In this document: positions 40,661 through 48,339 of the stretch, piece by piece
How the letters are laid out: each line of letters starts with the position of its first letter
Position numbering within the stretch: position 1 is the first letter of the stretch
Source of the DNA: Gammaproteobacteria bacterium
GTDB lineage: Bacteria > Pseudomonadota > Gammaproteobacteria > Steroidobacterales > Steroidobacteraceae
Length of the DNA stretch: 51,016 bases
Direction: 5' to 3'
NCBI GenBank assembly: GCA_021323735.1
Contig: JAJPKM010000002.1
Coordinates: 1 to 51,016 of the forward strand
The notes under the pieces: generated by a model
Told to the model about the DNA's origin: nothing
The model's input: only the letters and a program-made list of their open reading frames with translations
Database searches by the model: none
Program-made: the position numbers and the translations under genes

Positions 40661-40984
40661 CTAGCGGCTGTTGCTGCGGGGGTAGAGATTATTGTTCACG
40701 TCCTTGACGTTGGCGACTTGGCGGGCGAGCGCTTCGGCGTGTTGCACTTCGAATTCGGAATTAACAGGACCGTTCATATACACCACGCCATTGATGGTCT
40801 GAATGTGCAGCTCCGCGGGCGCACCCAGTTCCGTATGCTGACCGAAAAGCTTGCGCACCTCGGCATTGATCTCTTTGTCGGAAGCGCAATTCTCCGGTGT
40901 GCATTTTGGAAATACGGCGCAACCATTGAGACCCGCGCCAAGAATCAACAGGCCGACTGCTGAAATGATTTTGATTTTTTGCAT
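40661..40984 (-). CDS. BON-domain lipoprotein
   Basis: 107 residues: lipoprotein signal peptide MQKIKIISAVGLLILGAGLNGC with lipobox LNGC, then one BON domain (EINAEVRKLFGQHTEL ... IQTINGVVYMNGPVNSEFEVQHAEALARQV ... VKDVNNNL). Related to the DolP/YraP and OsmY group, which bind membrane phospholipid and are envelope-stress proteins. It has one BON domain where DolP has two. The stop is TAG. A possible sigma-E promoter lies upstream. Confidence 0.85.
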   Translation of the reverse strand: MQKIKIISAVGLLILGAGLNGCAVFPKCTPENCASDKEINAEVRKLFGQHTELGAPAELHIQTINGVVYMNGPVNSEFEVQHAEALARQVANVKDVNNNLYPRSNSR

Positions 40985-41041
40985 TTGAAGGATCCGCTGC
41001 TATGACTTAAGTTGTGTTCGATTCCATTGCTCGGGCAGGCT

Positions 41042-41071
41042 TCTAGACATTATGAACCCAGCGGGAGTTCC
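41042..41071 (-). promoter_or_regulatory. Sigma-E-like promoter for the BON lipoprotein
   Basis: On the minus strand GGAACTC (41065-41071), 17 bases, TCTAGA (41042-41047), close to the E. coli sigma-E pattern GGAACTT-N15/16-TCTGA, about 58 bases before the ATG. The match is partial, but E. coli dolP, a BON lipoprotein gene, belongs to the sigma-E regulon. Confidence 0.35.
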
Positions 41072-41095
41072 AGCGCACGCCGATATCGAGTATGG

Positions 41096-41125
41096 GCGAT
41101 CGATGTCCGCGCGATCGATGCCCGC
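41096..41125. repeat. Two adjacent 15-base direct repeats
   Basis: GCGATCGATGTCCGC is followed directly by GCGATCGATGCCCGC (14 of 15 identical), in the BON/response-regulator spacer. Confidence 0.85.
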
Positions 41126-41420
41126 CATGCGCGCGCATGCGTTCACCTCGCGGATGGAATCATGATGTAGCTACTACCCGGTATTCATCGGCGCCTTATT
41201 CAATGCCATATTCAGTGGCCCATGTTGTCTTTTTGTAACAATGGGTTCGGTACCGCCTCCGCCTCCCTCTGCCGACTTGAGCCAACTGACGACTTGCCCG
41301 CCCTCTTCGACTCGGGCCTCCTCCAATTTCTAGCCCGCGCCGAAAAAGTGTCGAAAGTCATGCGCAGGAACTGACCAAGGTCACTTCCCATCGTCGGGCC
41401 GCGAGGCTCACTATCGTGCC

Positions 41421-42113
41421 ATGACGTCTACCGAACATTCGCCAATCCGTGTGGTCATCGCCGAAGATCAAGCGCTGGTGCGCCGTGGAACGGCGCTGTT
41501 GCTGTCGATGGCCTCGGACATGGAATGTGTGGGTCAGGCCGGCGACGGCGAAGAGGCGGTCAAATTGACCTTGCTGCTGCGCCCGGACGTGGTGTTGATG
41601 GATTTGCACATGCCGATCAAGGGCGGCGTTGCGGCCACGCGGGAAATCACGCTGGCGCTGCCGCAGATTCACGTGCTGGTGCTTACCACGCTGGACGACG
41701 ATGAGACGGTCTTCGAGGCCGTCCGAGCCGGCGCTCATGCTTACTTGCTGAAAGATGCCAGTGAGGATGAACTTCTGGAGGCCATCCGGGCGCTGCGCCG
41801 CGGGGAGTCACGCCTGACGCCGCAGATAGCGCGCAAGGTCATGGATCAGTTCGCCCGCCTCGCACGAAGCACGGACCCCGCGAACTCATCGGCGGCCGCG
41901 CCGAACAAGTCGATGCCGGAGGGCTTGAGCGAGAAGGAAGAACGCGTCCTCAGCCTCATCACCGAAGGATCCAGCAATCGGCAAATTGCCCAGGCGATGT
42001 GCCTTGCCGAAGGAACCATCAAGAACTACGTCAGCCGCATCATGGAAAAGCTCCATGCCAATACGCGCACCGAGCTTGCGGTCATGGCCAGCCGCCAGCG
42101 GCGCCGCCTGTGA
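41421..42113 (+). CDS. NarL/FixJ-family response regulator
   Basis: 230 residues: receiver domain with acidic pair in VVIAEDQALV, phospho-acceptor Asp61 in VVLMDLHMP, switch Thr in VLVLTTLDDD and Lys111 in LLKDAS; linker about 130-165; LuxR-type helix-turn-helix GLSEKEERVLSLITEGSSNR ... AQAMCLAEGTIKNYVSRIMEKL. ATG at 41421 with only a distant GAGG upstream. Seventeen bases separate it from the RND permease, and a matching HisKA_3-type kinase ends the cluster, so the two likely form one system controlling the pump. Confidence 0.94.
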   Translation: MTSTEHSPIRVVIAEDQALVRRGTALLLSMASDMECVGQAGDGEEAVKLTLLLRPDVVLMDLHMPIKGGVAATREITLALPQIHVLVLTTLDDDETVFEAVRAGAHAYLLKDASEDELLEAIRALRRGESRLTPQIARKVMDQFARLARSTDPANSSAAAPNKSMPEGLSEKEERVLSLITEGSSNRQIAQAMCLAEGTIKNYVSRIMEKLHANTRTELAVMASRQRRRL

Positions 42114-42130
42114 GGGACGGCACTTAGCCC

Positions 42131-45100
42131 ATGTCCATCGTCGAAAATGCATTGAAGCGGCCCTATACGGTAATGGCCATGTTGATCCTCATCACGCTGA
42201 TGGGGATCGGCGCGGCGCTGCGCATGCCCGTCGACATATTTCCGGAAATCGACATTCCGGTGGTCGCGGTGGTATGGACCTACAACGGCATGAGCGCGCA
42301 GGACATGCAGAACCGCATCCTGACGCTGCATCAGCGGCAACTGGCCTCCCTGGTGGACGACATTTCGCGCATCGAGGCGGTGAGCTACCAAGGCGTGGGC
42401 GTCGAGAAAGTTTATCTGCACGAAGGTGCCGATGTGACCCGCGCGGTTTCGCAGCTCGCGAGCAGCGCGCTCGTCGTGCTGAAATACATGCCGCCGAATA
42501 TCACGCCGCCGCTGGTCCTGCGCTACGGTGCCACCGACGTGCCCATCATTCAGCTTAGCTTGTCGAGCAAATCCCTGCCCGATTCGAAGCTCAACGACCT
42601 GGGTCAAAATATCATCCGGCCGGCGCTTGCCGTGGTGCATGGTGCCGAGGTCCCCTACCCCTACGGCGGCAAGCCGCGCGTCATCATGGCCGATTTGGAT
42701 CTGAACGCATTGTCGGCACGCGGTCTGTCCGCGGCGGATGTAAGCGCGGCCTTGCAGCATCAGAACGTCATCCTTCCCGCGGGCGATGTGAAAATCGGCG
42801 ACAAGGACTATGCGCTGGCGATGAACAACTCGCCCGATGTCATCGAATCCATCAATGCATTCCCGATCAAGGAAATAGCCGGGCGCATGGTGTTCATGCG
42901 CGATGTGGCGCATGTCCACGATGGTTTTCAGGTGCAGACCAATGCGGTCTCGGTCAATGGAACGCCGGGGGCGCTGATGACCATTCGCAAGACCGGCGGC
43001 GTGTCGACGCTGGCCGTGATCGACGGCGTGCAGGCGGCGCTCAAGGACATTCAGGCCTTGCTGCCGAAGGACGTATCGATCAAGGCTCTGTTCGATCAAT
43101 CGGTATTCGTCCGTGCCGCGCTCAACAGTGTGCTGCTGAGCGCGGGAATGGCCGCCGGCCTCACCGCGCTGGTCATCATCCTCTTCCTCGGCAATGTGCG
43201 GCTGTCGCTGATCATTCTGGCGGCAATTCCGCTATCGATCGTCACCGCGGTGCTGTTCATGAAATTCGCCGGGCAGACGCTGAACACCATGACATTGGGC
43301 GGATTCGCACTGGCGATCGGCATCCTGGTGGACAACGGTACCGTGGTCATCGAGAACATCGAGCGCCACGTGGCGCTGCGCGAGCCCTTGCATCAGGCCA
43401 TCGTGAGCGGCGCGAGCGAGGTGGCCGTACCCACCTTCCTGTCGACCCTATGCATTTGCATCGTGTTCGTGCCGGTATTCCTGCTCGAGGGCACCGCGAA
43501 ATACCTGTTTTCACCCCTGTCGCTGTCGGTCATCGGAGCCTTGCTCGCCAGCCTCGCCCTGTCGTTCACCATGGTGCCGGTCTTGTTTGATCATCTGATG
43601 CGCCGAGCGGTGCATGAGTTCGACGCGGGATCCGCACAAGCTGCATCGGTGCACCCGCCGGCCGTGCAGGCGGCGCACGGGGGTACTCGAGGCAAGAACA
43701 TCCTGGTGCGATTTCAAGCCGGATTCGAGCACCGGTTCGAGAGATTCCGTGAAAGCTACCGCAATACGCTGTCATGGGCTCTATCGCAGGCACGCATGAC
43801 GGTGGCTGCCTTTCTCGGGTTGATCGCGGTATCCGCCCTCCTGTTCCCCTTCCTCGGCCGTGATTTTTTCCCGCAGGTCGACGCGGGCCAGATGCGCCTG
43901 CACGTCAGGGCGCCGGCCGGCACGCGGCTGGAAAAGACGCAGCAGTACTTTGCGGATGTCGAGGCGCAGATCCGCAGACTGGTCGGCAGCGAGCAGATCG
44001 ACGTGATGCTCGACAATATCGGGCTGCCCTACAGCGGCATCAACGTGGCCTTGAGCGACTCTGCGACCGTGGGGCCCATGGATGGCGAGATACTCATTTC
44101 ACTTACCCGGGAACACACGCCGACGGCGATCCTGATCGCCAAATTACGCCGCGAGCTGCCTGCCAGGTTCGCGCAGCTGGAATTCTTCTTTCAGCCTGCC
44201 GACATCGTCGATCAGGTGTTGAACTTCGGACAGCCGGCGCCCATCGACGTACGCATTTCCGGACCCGACCAGCAGGCGGCATTCGCGCTGGCCTCGAAGA
44301 TCGCGCATGACATGGGCCGCATCGCGGGTGTGGTGGATTCGCATGTTTTTCAGGTGCCGAATGCGCCGGCGCTGACGGTCGACATGGACCGGGCTCTGGC
44401 GACCGAGAGCGGCGTCACCCAGCAAGAGGCGGCGAACAGTGTGCTCGTGGCCACCAATTCGAGCGCGCAGACCGCGCCTAACTTCTGGGTGGATCCGCGC
44501 AACAGCGTGAGCTACCCGCTGGTGGTACAGGTTCCGACGTATCGGATCGGCTCGTCGCAGGACCTCAAGACGATGCCGGTGACATCCGGAAGCGGAACGA
44601 ATGCCTCGCAGCTGCTGTTGAACTTGGCTTCGTTCGGCCGCGTATCGGTGCCGATGGTCACCTCGCAGCTGAACATTCGCCCGGTGTTCGACGTGCACGC
44701 CGATGTTCAGGGCCGGGATTTGTACGGAGCGGCAGGCGACATCGACCGGCTGCTTAAGGACGAGCGCGCCAATGTACCGAATACCCTGAAGATCATCTTG
44801 AGCGGCCAAGTGGAAACGATGCGCGACAGCTACAGCGGCCTGTTCACCGGCATCGCGTTGGCCATCGTTCTCGTGTATCTGTTCCTGGTCATGAACTTCC
44901 AGAGCTGGATCGATCCGCTGATCGTCTTGATGGCCGTGCCGTTCGCGCTGGCGGGCGTCCAATGGATGCTGTTCCTGTCGCAGACCCCCATGAGCGTTCC
45001 GGCGCTCATGGGCACCTTGATGTGCATCGGCTTGACCACGGCCAACAGCATCTTGGTGGTGAGCTTTGCCAACCAACGCATGCAGGAGGGCGACGACCCC

Positions 45101-45370
45101 CTGCGCGCGGCCATCAGCGCCGGCCACACCCGGTTGCGGCCGGTGTTGATGACGGCGAGCGCGATGATCTTGGGTATGGTGCCGATGGCTTTGGGTATAG
45201 GTGAAGGCGGCGAACAGAACGCACCTTTGGGAAGGGCTGTGATCGGCGGATTGCTGTTCGCAACCCTGGCCACGCTGATCTTCGTGCCCATCATGTATCG
45301 TCTGTTGCGCCGCCAAGCGATTCCCGTCACGCATTCCGTCATCGAAGGCAGCCCCCATGCAACCGCATGA
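42131..45370 (+). CDS. RND efflux transporter permease
   Basis: 1079-residue inner-membrane pump of the AcrB/MexB superfamily, twelve helices and two large periplasmic loops. The start SIVENALKRPYTVMAMLILITLMGI and ILVDNGTVVIENIERHVAL (helix 4) are typical. Asp401 matches AcrB Asp407, but the next residue, usually Asp408, is Asn402. In helix 10, where AcrB has Lys940, the sequence is GLTTANSILVVSFAN with Ala971; the downstream RLRPVLMT with Arg is kept. A 40-residue polar insert (about 495-535) follows the first membrane half. The adaptor gene overlaps its end by 14 bases. Confidence 0.95.
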   Translation: MSIVENALKRPYTVMAMLILITLMGIGAALRMPVDIFPEIDIPVVAVVWTYNGMSAQDMQNRILTLHQRQLASLVDDISRIEAVSYQGVGVEKVYLHEGADVTRAVSQLASSALVVLKYMPPNITPPLVLRYGATDVPIIQLSLSSKSLPDSKLNDLGQNIIRPALAVVHGAEVPYPYGGKPRVIMADLDLNALSARGLSAADVSAALQHQNVILPAGDVKIGDKDYALAMNNSPDVIESINAFPIKEIAGRMVFMRDVAHVHDGFQVQTNAVSVNGTPGALMTIRKTGGVSTLAVIDGVQAALKDIQALLPKDVSIKALFDQSVFVRAALNSVLLSAGMAAGLTALVIILFLGNVRLSLIILAAIPLSIVTAVLFMKFAGQTLNTMTLGGFALAIGILVDNGTVVIENIERHVALREPLHQAIVSGASEVAVPTFLSTLCICIVFVPVFLLEGTAKYLFSPLSLSVIGALLASLALSFTMVPVLFDHLMRRAVHEFDAGSAQAASVHPPAVQAAHGGTRGKNILVRFQAGFEHRFERFRESYRNTLSWALSQARMTVAAFLGLIAVSALLFPFLGRDFFPQVDAGQMRLHVRAPAGTRLEKTQQYFADVEAQIRRLVGSEQIDVMLDNIGLPYSGINVALSDSATVGPMDGEILISLTREHTPTAILIAKLRRELPARFAQLEFFFQPADIVDQVLNFGQPAPIDVRISGPDQQAAFALASKIAHDMGRIAGVVDSHVFQVPNAPALTVDMDRALATESGVTQQEAANSVLVATNSSAQTAPNFWVDPRNSVSYPLVVQVPTYRIGSSQDLKTMPVTSGSGTNASQLLLNLASFGRVSVPMVTSQLNIRPVFDVHADVQGRDLYGAAGDIDRLLKDERANVPNTLKIILSGQVETMRDSYSGLFTGIALAIVLVYLFLVMNFQSWIDPLIVLMAVPFALAGVQWMLFLSQTPMSVPALMGTLMCIGLTTANSILVVSFANQRMQEGDDPLRAAISAGHTRLRPVLMTASAMILGMVPMALGIGEGGEQNAPLGRAVIGGLLFATLATLIFVPIMYRLLRRQAIPVTHSVIEGSPHATA

Positions 45371-46769
45371 TCCGAACCGACCCGCCAACCGGGAATTGCT
45401 CAGCGAACAACCCCATCGTGGGAGCTTTCCCGACGAGTCATCGCGCGCGGAGACCGATCCGGTATCCTTGGGCTATACACCGCAGACGGCTCAGCGTATC
45501 CGCAGAGGCGTGCTGATAGCCGGGGCCGCCCTAGGCTCAGCCTTTTTGCTGGTGAGCGTGCTGCGCCTGCTTCATGCCCATGCGGTGGCGCACGCCGGTG
45601 AGGCGGCCTTCTCGAAACCGCCTCCCGTCGATATCGTCATCGCCCAATCGGCCACCGCCGGGCAGGATCTGGTGCTTCCCGGCGAGACGGCCGCTTGGTA
45701 TGAATCCACCATCTACGCGCGGGTCAGCGGCTACGTGGCCAAGTGGCGCGTCGACATCGGCGATCGCGTCAAGAAGGGCGACATACTGGCGACGATCGAG
45801 ACGCCGGAACTCGACGCAGAACTCGCGGCGGCGCGGGCGCAGCTTCAGTCATCGGAAGCTCAGGTCGAAGCGCGCAAGGCCGAGGCGGCCTTCAGCAAGT
45901 CCACCAACGAACGCTGGCGCGATTCGCCCAAGGGCGTGGTCTCCGAGCAGGAACGAGAATCCAAGAAGGCGGACTACGAGAGTTCCGAGGCCCGGCTGTA
46001 TGCGGCCAACGCCCAGGTCGCCCTGGACAGATCGAAAGTCGATCAATACGCCGCGCTGGCCGAATTCAAACAGGTGAGAGCACCCTTCGACGGGACCATC
46101 ACGGAGCGCAAGATCGATGTCGGCAACTTGGTCACGGCCGGCAGCGGTTCCAACACCACGTCCCTGTATCGCATGGCGCTGACCGATCCGCTGCGCATCT
46201 TCGTCGAGGTACCGCAGAGTGCGGCCGGAGAACTGATGAACGCCGGCGTGCCGGCGGAGATCCGCGCCGCCGGCGCGGTGGGCGGGGTGTTCTCGGGCAA
46301 GATTGCGCGCTCTGCCGAATCGCTCAATTCGCAGGCGCGCACCATGCGAGTGGAAGTCGACATGCCCAACCCCAGCCACGCACTGGTCCCCGGCATGTAC
46401 GTCAACGTCGGATTCAGGCTGCCGCCGAGAGGAGCGGTCCAGGTCCCCGCAGCGGCCCTGATTTTCCGCGCCGGCGGGGCGCAGGTCGCGACAGTGGACG
46501 CAAACGATAAAATCCAATTCAAGAATGTCGTCATCGCCCGCGATGACGGCAACTGGGTTGAATTGTCCTCCGGCGTGCAGCAAGGCGACCGGCTGGTGCT
46601 GAACATCAGCAGTCAAATCGCGCCCGGTCAGGTCGTGGCCGCCAACCAGCCTGAGGCGCCGGTGCCATCCAACGCAAAATCGGTACCGTCCAACGTCACG
46701 CCGATGCCATCCGACGCGAAACCGGTACCGTCCAACGCTAAATCGGTACCGCCCGGCGCGACGCGCTGA
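45357..46769 (+). CDS. RND efflux periplasmic adaptor (membrane fusion protein)
   Basis: 470 residues. An unusually long cytoplasmic N-terminus of about 50 residues precedes one membrane anchor (GVLIAGAALGSAFLLVSVL). Then come the half-lipoyl domain (STIYARVSGYVAKWRVDIGDRVKKGDIL), a coiled-coil hairpin (about 150-230), the second lipoyl half (VRAPFDGTITERKIDVGNLV), beta-barrel and membrane-proximal domains. It ends in five 7-residue Pro/Ser repeats. It bridges permease and channel. It is not a lipoprotein. ATG at 45357 inside the permease end. Confidence 0.94.
   Translation: MQPHDPNRPANRELLSEQPHRGSFPDESSRAETDPVSLGYTPQTAQRIRRGVLIAGAALGSAFLLVSVLRLLHAHAVAHAGEAAFSKPPPVDIVIAQSATAGQDLVLPGETAAWYESTIYARVSGYVAKWRVDIGDRVKKGDILATIETPELDAELAAARAQLQSSEAQVEARKAEAAFSKSTNERWRDSPKGVVSEQERESKKADYESSEARLYAANAQVALDRSKVDQYAALAEFKQVRAPFDGTITERKIDVGNLVTAGSGSNTTSLYRMALTDPLRIFVEVPQSAAGELMNAGVPAEIRAAGAVGGVFSGKIARSAESLNSQARTMRVEVDMPNPSHALVPGMYVNVGFRLPPRGAVQVPAAALIFRAGGAQVATVDANDKIQFKNVVIARDDGNWVELSSGVQQGDRLVLNISSQIAPGQVVAANQPEAPVPSNAKSVPSNVTPMPSDAKPVPSNAKSVPPGATR
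46662..46766 (+). repeat. Five 21-base coding repeats at the adaptor C-terminus
   Basis: The units read VPSNAKS, VPSNVTP, MPSDAKP, VPSNAKS, VPPGATR. The DNA units share CC(A/G)TCC(A/G)ACG and are diverged, so expansion is not recent. The tail would be a flexible, mildly basic periplasmic extension. Confidence 0.85.
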
Positions 46770-46773
46770 GTAG

Positions 46774-48339
46774 ATGGCCGTGAAGGCGCCGCAGTTCATT
46801 TTATTATCCGTGGCCGCCGCCCTGGCCGCGACTCTGCCCGGGTGCGCCGTGGGACCCAGCTATCACGTGCCGAAGCCGGACGTACCTGCGAGCTTCGCCG
46901 CGGCCGGTCCGACCCCAAAGGCCGCCGGATCGAACCCCGCGGTCGCCACCGGTGCATCCGCGCCGGCAGCGGATCTGGCGACCTGGTGGCGGGCCTTGAA
47001 CGACGAGGAGTTGAATTCCTTGGTCGATCGCGCGGTGAGCGCGAACTTGGATTTGAGAATCGCACTGGACCGGCTGCAGCAAGCCCGTACCTACGAGGCC
47101 GTGATCGTCGGCAAGGCGCTGCCCGACGTGGATGCCAGCGCTGCGGCGGCGCGCGGGACCGGCAGCGACCTGTCCAAGGGACGCGCCGATCAGATCCTGC
47201 GATCCGCCGACACCGGCGCGGGTATCGAGCACATCAATACGCTCGCCGGCTTCTCCGCGCTCTGGGAACTGGATATCTTCGGAAAATTCCGCCGCGAGTT
47301 CGAGGCAGCTCGCGCCGACACCCAGGCCGCGCGCGCCGCGCGCAATGACGTTTTGACGGCCGTCATTGCCGATGTGGTGCGCGCGTACGTGGACCTACGC
47401 GGATTCCAGGTACGTGCCGCCGTGCTGCACAAGGCGGCCGACGTGCTGCGCGAGTCCTTGCGCATCGTCGACATCCGCTACCAGCGCGGCATCACCAACG
47501 AGCTGGATGTGGAACTGGCCACCCGGGAACTGGCTACCCTGGAGGCGCAGATTCCGCCCATGGAAGCCCAGGCCGGCGCCGCGCAATACACCTTGGCAGT
47601 GCTGCTCGGCGAGTACCCGGAACAGATGATTCGAGAGCTTTCGCGCCCGGATCTCATTCCCTCGATGCCTCCGCCCACCGCGGCGGGGGTACCCCTGGAT
47701 CTCTTGAAACGGCGGCCCGACATTCAGCAGGCCGAGCGCGAACTCGCCGCCACCACCGCCCGCATCGGCGTCGCTACCGCCAATCTGTTCCCGCAGGTTT
47801 CCCTCAGCGCATCGATCGGATCCCAAGGACAGGGCTTGGGCGCCTTGCCCCATGTCGGCAAACATGTCTGGTCGTTCGGACCCGGCGCCGTCTGGCCGCT
47901 GCTGGATTTCGGCGCCCTCGATGCCGAGGTCGACATTGCCGATGTCGCGGCACACGCAAGCCTGCTAAATTATCGTAAGGTCATTCTGAATGCCGTACGC
48001 CAAGTCGACACCTCGCTTGATGCCTATGAAGCCGAGCAGGCCCGCATGGACAAATTGGGCACCGCCATGACGGCCGGGCAGCGCGCGGTCGATCTGGCCA
48101 ATGCGAGGTACGATCGCGGCCTGACCGACTTTCTCAATGTCGTCGATGCCGAACGCCAATTCTACGATTTGCAGATTCAGTATGCCGACGCCCAGGTGGC
48201 CCAAGGAGAGCAGTTCGTACAGCTCTACCGGAGCCTGGGCGGCGGCTGGGAAAACTACCAGTCGGTTCCTGCCATCCGCCTGCCGCAACCTGCCATCATC
48301 GCCGCGTTTCGCCGTGCCATCGGCGGCGGCCCGCATTGA
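46774..48339 (+). CDS. Outer-membrane efflux channel lipoprotein (NodT/OprM family)
   Basis: 521 residues: lipoprotein signal peptide with lipobox LPGC, mature start CAVGPSYHVPKPDVPASF, LATWWRALNDEELNSLVDRA, then the two TolC-like repeats with long helices (INTLAGFSALWELDIFGKFR; SFGPGAVWPLLDFGALDAEV). It forms the trimeric tunnel through the outer membrane for the pump encoded upstream. ATG at 46774, just after the adaptor TGA. Its TGA overlaps the kinase TTG as TTGA. Confidence 0.95.
   Translation: MAVKAPQFILLSVAAALAATLPGCAVGPSYHVPKPDVPASFAAAGPTPKAAGSNPAVATGASAPAADLATWWRALNDEELNSLVDRAVSANLDLRIALDRLQQARTYEAVIVGKALPDVDASAAAARGTGSDLSKGRADQILRSADTGAGIEHINTLAGFSALWELDIFGKFRREFEAARADTQAARAARNDVLTAVIADVVRAYVDLRGFQVRAAVLHKAADVLRESLRIVDIRYQRGITNELDVELATRELATLEAQIPPMEAQAGAAQYTLAVLLGEYPEQMIRELSRPDLIPSMPPPTAAGVPLDLLKRRPDIQQAERELAATTARIGVATANLFPQVSLSASIGSQGQGLGALPHVGKHVWSFGPGAVWPLLDFGALDAEVDIADVAAHASLLNYRKVILNAVRQVDTSLDAYEAEQARMDKLGTAMTAGQRAVDLANARYDRGLTDFLNVVDAERQFYDLQIQYADAQVAQGEQFVQLYRSLGGGWENYQSVPAIRLPQPAIIAAFRRAIGGGPH

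Larger units (their letters stand above)
40985..41420. other. Divergent intergenic region, BON lipoprotein / response regulator
   Basis: No gene is supported in these 436 bases. They hold a sigma-E-like promoter for the BON gene (41042-41071), a 15-base tandem duplication (41096-41125), an imperfect hairpin around a T-run (CCCAT..TTGT/ACAATGGG, about 41219-41246), and TGACC-AA-GGTCA (41372-41383), an inverted repeat 37 bases before the response regulator ATG that could be its operator. No clear sigma-70 promoter for the pump operon was found. Confidence 0.4.

Noticed and set aside
44144-45388. 414-codon open frame on the minus strand within the RND permease
   Set aside because: His/Arg/Gln-rich shadow of the permease gene.
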